DNA of 64,000 bases from Anaeramoeba flamelloides (GCA_027625915.1 JANTQA010000042.1:1066001-1130000), one strand, 5' to 3'. Counted from the stretch's first letter, positions 1 through 13,036 are shown. The notes: a model not told the origin generated them from the letters alone. Made by a program: numbers and translations.

Positions 1-22
1 TATATATATATATATATATATA
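1..22. repeat. (TA)n microsatellite at window edge
   Basis: The window opens with an uninterrupted TA dinucleotide run that probably continues beyond the left edge. Confidence 0.95.
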
Positions 23-235
23 AACTCCTTTTCAAAAAAAACTGAACAGAAATTTTCAAGAATTATTCATAATTGAATCAAATTAATTGTAGTATCATTC
101 TAAAATATAAGAAACTCTTTAAAAAATAAAAAAAAACACTCAAAAGAATCTTTAAAACTCAATAAAACAAAACAATAAAAATTAAAATTAAATATCTTAA
201 AAATTGGTATACCATTTTATTTGGAATGAGAAATC

Positions 236-745
236 TCAATTTTGTAAATTGTAGGGGGAAAAAAATATATTATCAATAATTACCTTTGAACAAGTCGAAT
301 TGGGAAAAAGTTCTTTACAATTTATTGATAACTCTTGACACGTCAAACTTTTATTCTTTAAAGTCCCATTTTCAAGATAAAGCAACAATTCATCTGGGTA
401 TTCTGTTGGTATTGTTTTTTTTTTCTTTCTTTTCTCTTTTCTTTGTTCCATATATCAATCCAATAATGGTCTTTCTTAATTCCTATATCTAACTCATTTG
501 AAACCAAACTTAAACTTTTTCCATTTTTATACTGGCAGATTATTTCAAATTTGGTTTCTTCTTATCTTGTTTTTTTCATTTTCCAACAGTTCAATATTCA
601 TAAATAAAAAAACAAAAAATGAAAAAATGAATAATTCAAATGAAAATCACCAATAAGTAATTATCTTATTAACAATCAAATTCGATAACATTGGTGATTT
701 GAGAAGTGCCCTTTTGTTTGAAAAAGAGTTTTTATATATAAATAT
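236..745 (-). mobile_element. Multicopy degenerate coding repeat (family J, copy 1)
   Basis: This stretch read on the minus strand matches 8395-8880 on the plus strand almost base for base over several hundred bases, including the flanking non-coding part (CTCTTTTTCAAACAAAAGG). It encodes fragments that look like two helix-turn-helix units, with pieces such as KNGKSLSLVSNELDI and KNKSLTCQELSINCKELF. These resemble the N-terminal DNA-binding part of Tc1/mariner-type transposases. The frame is not continuous, so it reads as a relic. The transposase assignment is inference from motif style; it could also be a degenerate multicopy host gene. Confidence 0.5.
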
Positions 746-1281
746 TTATTTTTGCAATGTATTGAATAAAAAATTGATTTTGAATTTTAAAGAAAAAAAT
801 TTTCAAATTTAGGATCTTACTAATTTCAAATTGGAAAATATTAATGAAAAAAGGAGTTTTCACATTTTTTTTATTACTTGTTACTACCACTTTAAATACA
901 ATTGATTTATTAGCTTTATTTTTATTTAAAAAAAAACAACAAATAGGAAAACATTTAATTCTTTTTATCGATAAAAAATATTTATCTTTATGAAATAGTA
1001 TTAGAAACTTTTATAAAAGCCTAAATATTTTAAAAAATGAAAACAAAAGAAACAAGAGTTTGTAGAAAAATTAAAAAAAAAAATTTATTTAATATTTGAT
1101 AACAAAAATTTAAAATAATTTTGAAAAATTTTCCCTTTGATTGATTTTTTTTTTTTTAAATTTGCACGTAAATTTCTTATTGGAATGCTCTAAATGAGGA
1201 ATTTTAAAGATAAAGAAAAATTAATCAAATGAAACAAAAAATTAAATAAAATAAAATAAAATAAAAAAAATAAAGATATAA
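746..1281. other. 3' flank of the G-beta gene
   Basis: Very AT-rich DNA downstream of the G-beta stop codon, with poly-A and poly-T runs. I see no gene or repeat copy in it. Confidence 0.6.
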
Positions 1282-2147
1282 TTAAGCCCAAATTTTTAAT
1301 TCCTTATCCCAACTTCCTGTAACCAATGCCATTCCATCTTTTGAAACACCTAAGCAAGAAACACGGTTGCTATGTTCTTCCAAAATTGCTGTATCGTTTC
1401 CTTTCAAAACATCCCAAACGTGGACAGAAAAATTATCATAACCAGCAAACATTAATCTACCTGAAATTGAAAATGCGACTGAAGAAATACCACAAAGAAT
1501 ATTATCATTTGTATATTCCATTAATTCCCTTCCAGCTCTAATATCAAACAACCTACAAGTTGCATCATCAGATCCGGTTCCAAATGCATTACCATCAGGA
1601 AAAAATTGAACTGAATTAATATCCGATTGATGCCCTTCAAAAGTTGCTTCGCAAGTTCCAGATCTAAGATCCCATAATTTTGAAGTTGCATCGCATGCCC
1701 CACTAGCAAATGTATTTGTGTCACCTGGCTTTAAATCCAAACTAAATATTTTTGTTTTTCAGAATTTAGGAAATAGCAAGAATTGAGATTAAGAAATGAG
1801 TTTATGGTGGTAAATGAAAATGAAAATAAAAATTATAATGTAATTGGGTTTATAACTCTCAAAATTTTGAATTAATATGAACTCTGTTTTAGTTAAAGCT
1901 TCTTAGTTTTTTGTTTTTTTTTTTTAATTTTGCATTTATTAATAAAACAGAAAACCTCAAGATAAATAGTCACTTGAAGATATTCTTAAATTCTTGATGA
2001 TATTTGATTAAAAAATAATTTGTAATAATTATATAATTTCCAATTAATATGAAAATCACAATAAATATAAATTCTTTATTTATTTTTTGTATCATAATTA
2101 CAAAAAAGATGATGGATTAATCTGTAATTTATCATATTTTTATATTA

Positions 2148-2212
<65 letters not shown>

Positions 2213-5200
2213 CATGGCAACAGGTAGATAAATAATCAGCTTGATAATTTTAGAAATGTAATTAAAAATTCTTAAAATAAATTTTATTTATTTTTAAAAA
2301 ATTTACAATTTCAGTTATATTATTGCCTATAAACGATTTTATTGATACTCTTTAATAAAATTTTTGATCACACTTTTTTAAAAGAGTAGTAAAATTAAAA
2401 ATTTTATTATTTATCAAAAATGTAATTATTTTTCAAATAATTATGAAAATATAAATCATTTTATTTGATATTGTCAAAGATCAATCTTTATTCACAGAAA
2501 ATAGAAAAAGACACTTTTAAAAATTTTGAATTAGTATTTAATAATAAAGATTAATACAATGAAAAAATACTGAAAAATAGAAAAAAATTCCTAGTATCCT
2601 TTAAATAAAAAATAAAAAAAAAAAAACAATAGTCTTTTTAAAAAAATTTTTAAAGTTTTTGTATTAAAAACTGCTTTCATCTAAGGACAATATGATTCGA
2701 TTCAATCGTAGCCACAAAAAATAAAAAAATATAACAAAAAGTTTTCAAAAGTGTTCAATGCATTATTATATTTCTTCTTTAAAACTGTTTTCTCGCCACT
2801 TTTTCAAACTTTTCGGATTCATTTGTTAAAATGATTATCAAAAGAGAATATTTTTAATTTTGGCTCTTTGAATTAGTATTTTTTTTTATTGTTGATAATT
2901 TCCATTTTTATTTTTATTTGTACTTTTTTTTTTTTCTCTCTTTCCAATAATACACAAGTGTAAACCTGATGAATCAATTTTTAGAGTTTTTTTTTGAAAT
3001 CTGTTTTATAACCCAGCATAGTTATTCTTTAATTAAATCTGATGAGACTCACTCAAACTATTCGTTCTTAATTGTAGGGTTTTATCGAATCTGGCACCTG
3101 GAATATGGCATAAGTAGTTTTTTCTAAAAATCGATTTTTATCAAAAAAATTCCAAAAATAGAGGCGTCAGGTTTACACTTGTGTAATACAAAGAAAAAAA
3201 TAATAATAAAACTAATATCAATACAAATATATATTCAACACTTTTTTTTTATGAGAAACAGTTTTTCAGAATATTAATTTGTTTATAAATATTAAATTCT
3301 TTTTTTTTTTTTTTGATTCTTTTATTTTTTGTGAAAACTGGCAATGTACTAAATTTAAATATTAATCTAAACTAAAATTCAATTTTTTTAACACAGTTAA
3401 AACAGTTAAAAGAATCAAAAGAATACAATTTCATTCAAATTTCAAAATAATTTTGATTTTTTGAAAAATATGAAAATCATTTTTTTCATCTTTTAGTTTT
3501 TTGTTTTCAATTTCATTTTTTGAATTAGGTAACTTGTTTCGATTCGTTCGATCAATATTTTTTTTTCAGCAGCTGATATTAAGTTAAAGTTGGGTTGTTC
3601 AAAATCGAAGAACTCAAATAAAATTAGTTGATTGTAACTAACCATTTGATCGATCAATATTCCTAATAGAATTTTTACAAATTTACCAATACATTTTTTT
3701 TTATTTTTTTTTAGAAAACTAAATTAAGATTCTAATACTTCTGATGACTGTATCTGTTTAGATACTCTTTGAATTACCGGTCTCAATTTTAGTCACTTCA
3801 AAATTCTCTCTTTAACAGATTAGATGAAGTTTCATCTAACGCTTAACAATAAATCAATATTCATTTTTTTGTTCGACCTTCTCCAAAATTTATTTTTTAA
3901 ATTCATTATTTTTTCACTTTTCTCTTATTCTATTTTTTTTTTTTTAGAAAACTATGCTGAGTTTCAAATTCTTCTAATGACTGTTTCTAGGCACTGATGT
4001 CTAGACACTGTTTGAATTAGAAGACACAAATTATGTCATTTCAAAATTCTCTCTTTAACAGATTAATGATTTTGTAAACATTTATTCCTTAACAATAAAT
4101 CCTTTCTCCAAAATTTTTCACACACCGATGATTTATTTGTATTCATAATTATTTTTTTTTTGTTTTGTGAGTATTGTAATTTATAAACAATTATTAACAT
4201 TTCAATTAGTTAATGGTTCTAATTTGGTATTTCTTCTAGAACTGATTAAATAAGATTTTTTTTATCATTAATTGAATTTTGGTGTGTTAAAAATTTTGAA
4301 TTGGAGTTTATGATATTAAAATTTGTGTATTTAATTTTCGATTTAGTTTATAAAAATCAATTCTATCAAAATTTTAGGTTTGAATCGAAATTTTATACAA
4401 TTATCAAAACATTAATTTTTTGTATTTAGTTTTAATAATGAGATGGAAAAAAAAATGTGGTAATTTATTGTAAATAAATAGATTGACATTTAAAATGTAA
4501 AATGGGAAAACGGTTTTTTCTTCATTTTGAGGAATTATCTTTTTTGAAATTAAAAATTTCTATTCCTTTTTCATTTTTGATTAAAAAGGTTTGTTTTCAT
4601 AAATTTTAATTTATTTATTATAATAAAAAAAAATACCAAAAAAAAAAAAGAGTTTATTTCAAAATTATTCATTGTAATATTTATAAATAGAATCCCACAA
4701 AAGATCAATTATAAAGTATTGTAATAGGATGGATTTTTTTAAATTTTTTTTCAAAGTTAGTATTGAGAAAAACATTGTTCACAATTCCGTTATATGGAAG
4801 AAAATGATGAATTTTTTTATTACATTTTTTAAAAAAGAAAGAATCATGTAATAAAAATAATCCTAAATAAAAAAAGAAAAATTCATAATTTTCTCTGCTA
4901 ATTGAAAATTTTTTTGTTTTTACTTTTAAAATCCAAATTATTGGATAAATCATAATTTGTTAGAGTTTTTTTTTTTAATTTGTCTTTGTAAATATTTATT
5001 TTTAGAATTTCAACAAGTTTTTTATTATATATACTCTATTTAATATGATTTTGTAATTTTTATCATTTGGTATTTTTGTGAATAATAAAAAAAAAATAAT
5101 ACAATATAAAAAAATATTACAGATTGCCTTTTAATAAAATAACTATATATATTTTTTTTACCTCAAACATTTTATTTGGAAAAATTTAACTATATAATTT

Positions 5201-8200
5201 CAAACAACTACTGATAAGAAAGTGATTGTATCACAAAAAAGTTTAGGATAGTATTGAAGTCACTGTGAAAAGATTTTCGGAAATCCTTTAGTAATTAGGC
5301 AAAGTTTGGTAATTTTCTGATCTTCTTTTTTTGAATTCTATTTGGGTAAAATAAGAAGTATTTTACTATTAAATTCCACTTTAAAAATGTTATTTAAAGT
5401 TATTTTAGAAGAGTTTAACCAAATTATTTTGCCAATTTTTAATCTCATAAATATATAAGGTTTTGCCGCGCTCAAGGATTTATGACATTGGAAAATTAAA
5501 TTGGTTCAAGTCACTCAATTATTTGATCAATAGAAGACAAAGAAAAAAGTCCATCAACTTTCTCGTACTGTTTGGAAATCGAACTAATTCCCTTTCTTTG
5601 TTTAAAAACAATGTCTAAAATCAGACAACGTTTTTGTTTTTTCTCCCAAAGAAATCAATCTCATTTTTAAAAAATTAAAAACGTTTGGTCTCTTTTTTCT
5701 TCGAAAAAAGGAGAGAAAAAACCATTAATAAAAGAATTTCAAAAGGTGAAAAAAACATTTACCAATTTAAGAATTTAGAAAAAAAAAAAAACATTTGATT
5801 TTACAATGTCGAGTCAAGAAATTTTGGAGGAATGTTCAAAATCGGTCACTGTTAAGAGCACACAATATATGAGGAGTTTCATGTTTGATCGCTTTCGGAA
5901 GTTTCAAAATAAGCGGACAATAAAAGTGGAAATAGAAACCCATTGAAAAGTTGAACGATCTGGTTTGTTTCTGTATGAATTTAAACCAAGTTTTATCACC
6001 AATGGATGAAAATGTAAAATTTAACTTCAGTGTTTACAGTAACTTCATTGGGAGAAAAAGATCCTTTGAAGAGTAAGTTCTTCAAAGTACCATTAAAAAA
6101 TAACAAATTGGTTAAAAATGTGTTTCTTTGTTTTTTATTGTGTCGAGTTAGATCCCGAGTTAAAAAATAAATAGCACCTCATATTGCTTCATTTGTTCAA
6201 AAATCACCTTTTATGTTTACTCGTTTTGGTTCTCCTTTTAGACTCAAAATAATGAGATTGTTCTAGTGCTAAGATTATATTAATCGTCGTTCTTCGAACT
6301 CCTCAACATAATCTTATATCACTTCGAACAATATCATATTTCTCGTTCTTCCAGGCCAAACTCGCAACATAACAAGGTGATTGTTTCCAAATCAAATCAA
6401 TAAAGAACATAATTTAATAATTTGAAATTTGTGGCTTTTATTGAATTTCATTTGAAATGTTAATAACCTTTTTAATTGTAATAAAAATGATTCTTTTTTA
6501 ATCAATTGTACATCATAAAAAAAAAAAAAAAATTACATTCCAACAGAAATTTTGTTTGCTTTTTATAATTTTTGGATCAAGACACACTTTTAAAATATTT
6601 TTCATTACATTCTTTCAAAATTAAAAAAAAAAAGACAAATTTTAATTGTGGATTCATTAAAAACTATTTTTTAAATAGTTAATGAAAAAAAAAATTTATT
6701 AAATAGAATTCACTTGTTGATTGGAAAGAAATAATTGTTTTCAAATATTAAACATTTATAAATCATTTGATTGAAAAAAATTATGTAATTAAGATTTTTT
6801 CTTATTTTTTTAACATACATGATCGAAATAAAAAGTCTTGAAAGAATAAAAAGATAAAACAAAAAAAAAAAAAATTGAAAATTACCTCATAACATCCCCG
6901 TTATGGTCTGCAAATTCTGTTATTTTGGATCCAGATTCAATATCCCAAAGAATACAACTCATATCACCAGAGGAAGTAACTATTTGTTGATCGTTTAAAA
7001 ATCTACAACAGGACACATATCCAGTATGTGAACTTAATTCGCGATAAATACTTTTTAATATTAAATAAAAAAAAAAATTATAAGTATTTTTAGAAAACAG
7101 AAAAAAAAAACAAAAATTAGAAGAAAAATGTTGCAAAATGTAAATAATTTTTTCAAAAAAAGAAAGATTTAATAATACATATCTCTCTTTTTTTCTTTAT
7201 TAATTATTATTTAAACCATATATCCTTTTAATTTTTGATGATTGTATAAATCTATATATATATAATTGTAATATTTTTATTCTCTATTAAATTCTTTAAA
7301 AAAAGAAAGTATAATCTAATTTTCTTTGAGAAAAAATAAGAAGTTTATTTCTCTTAAGGGACTGGTTACTATTATTATTTTTTTTTGATCAATTTCTAAA
7401 TAAGGATTCCTTATCTAGAAATAAGTTGAATATTGATAATAAAAAGGGTTTTTCATATCTACTTAATTGGCAAAAAATTTTCTCAATCTCTATTAAATTT
7501 AAGTAAAACAATTTAATATAGATTAGTCCCTTAAAATAAAATCAATCAATCAATCAATCAATCAATTAATTAAAGAAAAATAGGAATTATTTTTTCAAAG
7601 AAATTTTCTTATTTTCAAAAAAATAATTTTTATTAAATATTTAAGTAATAAATTTAGAAAATTAAATTCATATTTTTTTCTTATTAAAAAACATTCTTCT
7701 ACAAAAAGAATTTGATTCTCGATCTTTTTTTATTTTTTTGAATAGTTAATCGTAATTAAAAATTAATATTATTCTTATATGAGAATTTGAGATGATTTTA
7801 ATTTTAAATCCCTTAATTTCATGAAGAAATCTTTGCAAATAATTTTGTTTTTTTTTGTATTTTTGTTTTTTTTTTTATTTGTGTTTTTTTTTTATTTTTG
7901 TTTTTTGATTTGCAATCTTGGACAAAATGTTTGAGACTTTTAATCAACTTTGATAAATTTTCGAAAATTTTTTCAATATTAAAAAATAATATAAAATGAA
8001 AAATTGGAAAGAAAAAAAAAAAAAAATAAATAAATAATAATGAACAGAAGTAATCATCGAAATAAGAGAAGATTCAAAAATGTGCATGGATTATGCATTA
8101 TGTTTCTGGATTTGATCAATAATTACAAAGGAATCAGATGAATTCCACTTTTCAGTTGTTCTTTTGTACTTAAGAATTGTTATTATTTTTTATTAAAAAA

Positions 8201-11200
8201 AATAAAGTTGATAACAAGTATTTTTATCAAAATATTATTTTTCTTGTAAAATTTGTTCAGAGACACATTTCTATCTAAATTAGAAAATTATTATGAAAAA
8301 TGGAGTTGCTTCAGCCAGATAAGTCTCAGTATTTTAATCAAGAGTGTATAAGTGTGCTTTCAAACAAAATGTTGGAGTAAAATTTTGTGATATCGGTGTA
8401 TAATTAAACTCTTTTTCAAACAAAAGGGCACACCTCTCAAATCATCAATACTATTGAATTTGATATTTAATAAGATAATTACTTATTTGTGATTTTCATT
8501 TGAATTATTCATTTTTTCATTTTTTGTTTTTTTATTTATGAATATTGAACAGTTGGAAAACGAAAAAAACAAGATAAGAAGAAATCAATTTGGAAATAAT
8601 CTGCCAGTATAAAAATGGAAAAGGTTTAAGTTTGATTTCAAATGAGCTAGATAATTAAGAAAGACCATTATTGGATTGATTTATGAGAACAAAGAAAAAG
8701 AAAATAAAGAAAAAAAAAATTCCAACAAAATAACCAGATGAATTGCATCTTTATATTGGAAATGAGACTTTAAAGATCAAAAGTTTGACGTGTAAAGAGT
8801 TATCAATAAAATGTAAACAACTTTTTCCCAATTCACCTTGTTCAAAGATTTTTATTGATTTGATATAATTTTTTTCCCAAAGTCAATAGAACACAAAATT
8901 TCACAAAGGTTCAATTAAACTTGACATGCAACAACAAATACTTTATCAACTTTTGAAAAATGAATTATCATTTTTAAAAGAATTCATTTTTTACTTTTTT
9001 AATTTATGGTAAAAAAGACCCTGATCTTTTTTGTTTGTAATTTTTGGATCAAATTTAAAAAAGAAAAATTTCGTCAAAACATTTTAGTTTTAATCGAATC
9101 TCACTTTTAGTAATTTGTGATAGTTTGTATTGTACAAATAACATTTAAAATTTCATCTTTTTTAAAAATAAAATAAAAATAAATCAAAAATTGAATCCTT
9201 GAAGATCCAGAAAAAAATTGATCATTTATTTTATTCACAAATATTTATTAAATTTCTTGAAATTTAAAATATTGAAGTAATATTTTTTTTTCAATTATTC
9301 AGAGTATAAATAACAAGGAACTGTTATTATTTAAATCAGTTATTTGATAAGATTTATTATTTTTTTTTGATGAGAATTATTAATTGGAATTAATTTTATT
9401 TGTTTGAAAAATCTTTAAAAATTTTGAGAAATAATAATAAAACTCTATTGATAAGTTTAGTCTTTGTGTTATTAATAATCCATTGAATACATTTAATTTT
9501 TGGGTTATTAATTATTATTTTCGAATAATCAAATCAAAAAGTATTTCTTTTTGGTTTTATTTTGAATTTTACAAGTTTTAAAAAAGTAAAATGGGAATCA
9601 TTTTTAACTTTACTGTTTTATGATTTTTCTCGTTTTTTTTTTATTGTTCAGCATATTGAAAAAATTGATTCGGGCTGTTCTTTAGAATCAAGAAATTATA
9701 TTTTTTTTAAAAGTCTAAAATAATTATTGTGTTTTTTTTTTTCAAATTAAGTAGATTTTTTAGACTGAGTTTATTCAAAAACCTGGTGATTTTATTTTTA
9801 AAAAAGTCTTTTGGTACACTTCCTTTTTACACAGACAATAAGATTTCTTTCTTTCGTGATAATTTGAAGATATGTAGATTTTTGAACATTTTCTAAAATG
9901 AGAAAAAATGGGATCAAATTTTTGAAAGAAAATTAATTTCTGAAAATAGCTTTAAAAATAAGTTTGGTTATATAGTAAAAATATTTTTGACTTCGTTTTT
10001 TTAATTTCAAGATAGAGGTAAAAATTTTTTTAATTTGTTAGTAAATTTACTAGTAGATTTTTTTTAGTTTTACTAGTCCCTTAAAGAAAACCAAAAGATG
10101 GCTTTTTTTAAAGATCAAAAAGTATAGGTAAGTAAAATTAATGATTTTATTATCAAAATAATAATCTGGCACATAGATCGGATTGTGCTTTTCTATTGAA
10201 GATATCAGCAAATAGTTGTTTCCAAGATAAAAATAATTAATAAAGCCCAAACATGAAATATTAATTTTTAAAATCAATATTGGTATTTGAATAATAAATG
10301 GTTAATAAATTTTCACTTTATTTTCGTTTTTTTTTTTAATTTTATTTCCAATAGTTTTCAAAGTAATCCATTGGAATTCCTGTGACTTCTATTTAAGTGT
10401 TGGCCTCTTTGTTATGGTTTATTGACAAGATAAGAATACTAAATGAAGAAAATATTTCAAAACTGTAATGTGAATCAAACAAAGTAGGTTGAAGTTTGTG
10501 ATTTCTAAAAGAAAAAGTTTGGAAAATGAACTGAAATTTTATCCCATTTATTATTCAAATATCAGCATAAAAAACATTAACTAAAAAAAATCCACAGCAT
10601 TAATCTTGTTGAAAAAATTCCAAACTGACTCCACAAAGCTGTAATTATCCAATCAAATTTCCAAACACAAAATATTAAGAACAAAAATTGTGGAAAACAC
10701 ATTGGGAATAATGTAAAAGAAAAAAATTGATTTTGTTTTTTTCAAAAAAGTAAATTCCTTTCTGGTTTGTTGAGGTGCTGTCTATTTTTGTTTCGTAAAA
10801 AAATTTTTTTTCGGTCTGTTTGTATTGTTGTAAAAGGGTTTTGAATAAAAAAATTAAAAAAAAAAAATTAAAAAAAAAAGAAAAAGATCTTTTTTTTTTT
10901 TTTTATGAAAAGACAAACTTAATCCTTCCTTCCTCTTCTTGACTCAAATCATAAATTGTACAAAGATTATCTAACCCACCACAAGCTACTAAATTCATTG
11001 ACGGTGAAAAAGCACAGTCCATAACCCAATTTGATCTTAATCTGATGGCGTGAATCTAAAGAAAATAACAGTAAAAAAAAAAAAAAAGTGATTGTTTGTC
11101 AGAGAAAAGAAACGATCAACACAAATTTGATTGGGGAAGGGTTTCCAAAAAAAACAATTTCAAATATTTTTTGATAAATAAAAATCAAAAAAATAATAAA

Positions 11201-11892
11201 AAAATAAATAAAAAAAATTGGTAGTAAGGAACACAAACTTTACACTGCGCTTGTGCATCCCATACAATAACCTTTCCGTCTTGAGAAGCAGAAACAATAT
11301 GGTTCGAGTCCTCTGCCCAATGAACACCATACACTTTACCTAAATGCCCTGTTAAATGTACTCTTACTTCAAGTTCAGAGGTTTCTAATGGTGGTATATC
11401 AGAAGCAAGAGTTCGTACTAAAGAAGTTTTAATATCAATTTGATTAAAAGAACAGTAAAAGGAAAAAGAGTTTTTCAGAGAACATTTTCCATAAATTTTT
11501 TATTATTCTTATCTTATTCTTTTTTTTTTTTTTTTTTTTGTTTCTATTCTTTTCTTTTCTTTCGATTCTTTTTTTTTCTTTTCTTTTATTTTCCTTTCTA
11601 TTCTTTTTTTTTCTTTCTATTCTTTTCTTTTCTTTCGATTCTTTTTTTTTCTTTTCTTTTTTTTTCCTTTCTTTTCTTTTCCTTTTTCTTTTCTTTTCTT
11701 TTCTTTTCTTTTCTTTTCTTTCTATTCTTGGATTTTGTTTTGTTGTATTTCAAATTTAAAAAGAATTAAAAAAAAAAAAAAAATTTAAATTTTACATGAA
11801 GACTCTGAAAGATTGCTCTTTTTGAGATTGATCTCATTTTTGAGTTGTTTAATTTCTTCTTTAACAGTTGAGATACGGTCTTCAATACTCAT
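1282..11892 (-). CDS. Heterotrimeric G-protein beta subunit (five exons)
   Basis: Exons on the minus strand: 11892-11796, 11417-11239, 11055-10919, 7050-6886 and 1741-1282. All junctions are GT-AG and the phases agree, giving 345 residues against about 340 for animal G-beta. Residues 1-30 form the N-terminal coiled coil that binds G-gamma ([17 protein letters not shown]). Seven WD40 blades follow: [11 protein letters not shown]...[12 protein letters not shown], then [24 protein letters not shown]...[46 protein letters not shown] and a closing [11 protein letters not shown]. Family members pair with G-gamma and G-alpha at the plasma membrane in receptor signalling. Introns 3 and 4 are unusually large (about 3.9 and 5.1 kb) and full of transposon copies, while introns 1 and 2 are under 400 bases. 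The stop is TAA. A MITE ends 137 bases upstream of the ATG. Confidence 0.96.
2149..2202. repeat. (CA)n microsatellite
   Basis: About 27 CA units with a single CG interruption, followed by a short TA run. It lies inside G-beta intron 4. Confidence 0.95.
2951..3185. mobile_element. 235-bp MITE with perfect 19-bp terminal repeats, TA target
   Basis: The ends TACACAAGTGTAAACCTGA and its exact reverse complement enclose the unit. TA at both edges fits a TA target duplication as in Tc1/mariner-type elements. There is no coding capacity. It lies inside G-beta intron 4, and no second copy was seen in this window. Confidence 0.85.
3369..4309 (-). mobile_element. Inverted-repeat element, family I, copy 1
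   Basis: The ends AAACTAAAATTCAA and TTGAATTGGAGTTT are imperfect inverted repeats that continue inward to AACACA/GTGTGTTAA. The inside contains the segment ATTGATCGATCAAATGG (as reverse complement) that recurs at 13754-14282 and 18355-18486. No coding capacity is visible. It lies inside G-beta intron 4. Confidence 0.65.
5806..5946 (+). other. Short unassigned ORF inside G-beta intron 4
   Basis: A 46-codon frame begins [14 protein letters not shown] and ends with TGA. It lies in a stretch (about 5455-6420) that is clearly less AT-rich than its surroundings and oriented opposite to G-beta. Readable coding-like fragments continue in neighbouring frames (for example ending [10 protein letters not shown] at about 6073). 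It could be the first exon of a small nested gene or a gene relic. I do not recognise the product. Confidence 0.25.
7354..7534 (+). mobile_element. TTAA-flanked MITE, family A-short, copy 1
   Basis: The unit runs from TTAAGGGACT to AGTCCCTTAA. The inside includes CAATTTCTAAATAAGG and AATTGGCAAAAAA, which recur in copies at 36981-37158, 43145-43325 and 57155-58097. It lies inside intron 3 of G-beta. A TTAA target is typical of piggyBac, but the tip is GGG rather than piggyBac's CCC, so the superfamily is uncertain. Confidence 0.85.
8395..8880 (+). mobile_element. Multicopy degenerate coding repeat (family J, copy 2)
   Basis: Second copy of the repeat at 236-745, in inverse orientation and inside G-beta intron 3. 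The two share AAACAAAAGGGCAC near one end and AGTTTGACGTGT in the coding-like part. Its right edge runs directly into the A-long element that ends at 10084. It is decayed. Confidence 0.6.
8881..10084 (+). mobile_element. TTAA element, family A-long, copy 1 (left end lost)
   Basis: It shares long blocks in the same order with 12309-15336 and 50535-51780, for example GGAACTGTTATTATTT and GAATTAATTTTATTTG. It ends ACTAGTCCC + TTAA. The left TTAAGGGACT end is missing; the sequence instead joins repeat J. Non-coding. Confidence 0.75.
11519..11729. repeat. CTTTT-rich polypyrimidine tract
   Basis: A long run built from TTCTTTTCTTTC-like units lies in G-beta intron 1. The F/L/S-rich open frames here are artefacts of this tract. 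Confidence 0.9.
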
Positions 11893-12028
11893 ACAAACTT
11901 GATTTATTTCTGAAAAAAGAAAATTGAAAAAATGGAGAAAACCTAAAAAATTATTTTTGTAAATTATTTAATGAAAAATGAAAATGAAAGGTTGACATTT
12001 AACTTTTTATTTTTTGGTTAATGGTACT

Positions 12029-12312
12029 TTAAGGTTTACAATCCCTGAAATTTTAAAGAAGATTATCTTGTGTCGTTTGTTAACACTTGTCAATTTGGTT
12101 CTTAGCTGATCGATCTTGTACTTGATATGGATTTTAATAGTGGTTCAAAATGGAAATTTTTGACAATTTATTTTTTATATTTCCAAAATCCAATTTGAAC
12201 CACTATTAAAATCCATATCAAGTACAAGATCAATCAGCTAAGAACCAAATCGACAACCCACTGCACCCTACACAAGATAATCTTTTAAAATTTCCGGGGT
12301 TGTAATCCTTAA
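12029..12312 (+). mobile_element. TTAA-flanked palindromic MITE, family D, copy 1
   Basis: Nearly the whole unit folds back on itself. Each arm is about 130 bases, from TTAAGGTTTACAATCCC to GGGGTTGTAATCCTTAA, with GATCGATCTTGTACTTG inside the arms. Its left edge is 137 bases upstream of the G-beta ATG. Its right TTAA is also the left TTAA of the next element. A related copy lies at 43345-43907. Confidence 0.88.
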
Positions 12313-12534
12313 GGGACTAATAACTCTTATTTATTTGTTTTCCGAAAGGTAATCGAGTAATTCTTTATACAAAGATACAATTAAATTGGGTATACAACTT
12401 CATTTAGCAAATTTCTAAAAATGAATTTTCCTTTTTAAAAAAGTTCATTTTTCAAAAAGAATTTCAGATAAAGGATCTGATCCTTTTTTGGTTTAGATTT
12501 TTGGATCAAAAAACCCAAAAAGAAAATTTTACAA

Positions 12535-13036
12535 TAAAGTAGTTAAAAAAATAACTAACATGAAAAAAATCACAGATAATTTTTTGAATTGTGAATTCTA
12601 TGGAAAATCGTTGTGTAATTTCAATTATTTTCAAATAATTTATTTTTTTAATTATGAAACTTTTAAAATTATAACTCACCCACTTATTAGAATGATGAGT
12701 AATAAAATCACACTTGTTCAAAACACCATTCAATCAATCATAAAACAAGAATAAAAATTACTATTTTCCAAACTCTAGTAAACCTCTATAAAATCCGATT
12801 CTTTTTCAAAAAAAGTTGATTTATTTATGATATCAAACTATTGATTGAGTATTATATAGACACCTGATTTTAATGGGCTTTAGGTAGTTTTATTACCAGG
12901 TTCATAAAAAAAATTGGTTATTTATAAAAAGGAGTTGATTTTAAATAAAAGAAACCACACAACAATTTTCCTTATATTCACAATTCAAAATCTTTTCCGG
13001 GATTTTTTTCATGTAGGTATTTTTTTCACTATTATA
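12535..13036 (-). mobile_element. Family B MITE, copy 1, nested in A-long
   Basis: Terminal repeats of TAGTAGTGAAAAAAATACC type with the second motif CATGAAAAAAATC are present at both ends, and TATA flanks the right end. Copies at 49019-49510 and 55414-55939 are in the opposite orientation. They share CCAAACTCTAGTAAACCTC and GATGATTAATAAAATCACAC in either direction. Confidence 0.8.

Larger units (their letters stand above)
1742..6885 (-). other. Intron 4 of G-beta (about 5.1 kb)
   Basis: The intron runs from donor GTAATT to acceptor TTTAG. It holds a CA microsatellite, two inverted-repeat elements (2951-3185 and 3369-4309), and a less AT-rich stretch at about 5455-6420 with a short open frame. 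The remaining parts (2203-2950, 4310-5454, 6420-6885) are AT-rich and show nothing I can name. Confidence 0.85.

Noticed and set aside
11440-11769. 109-codon Phe/Ser/Leu-rich frame
   Set aside because: It is the polypyrimidine tract within G-beta intron 1.
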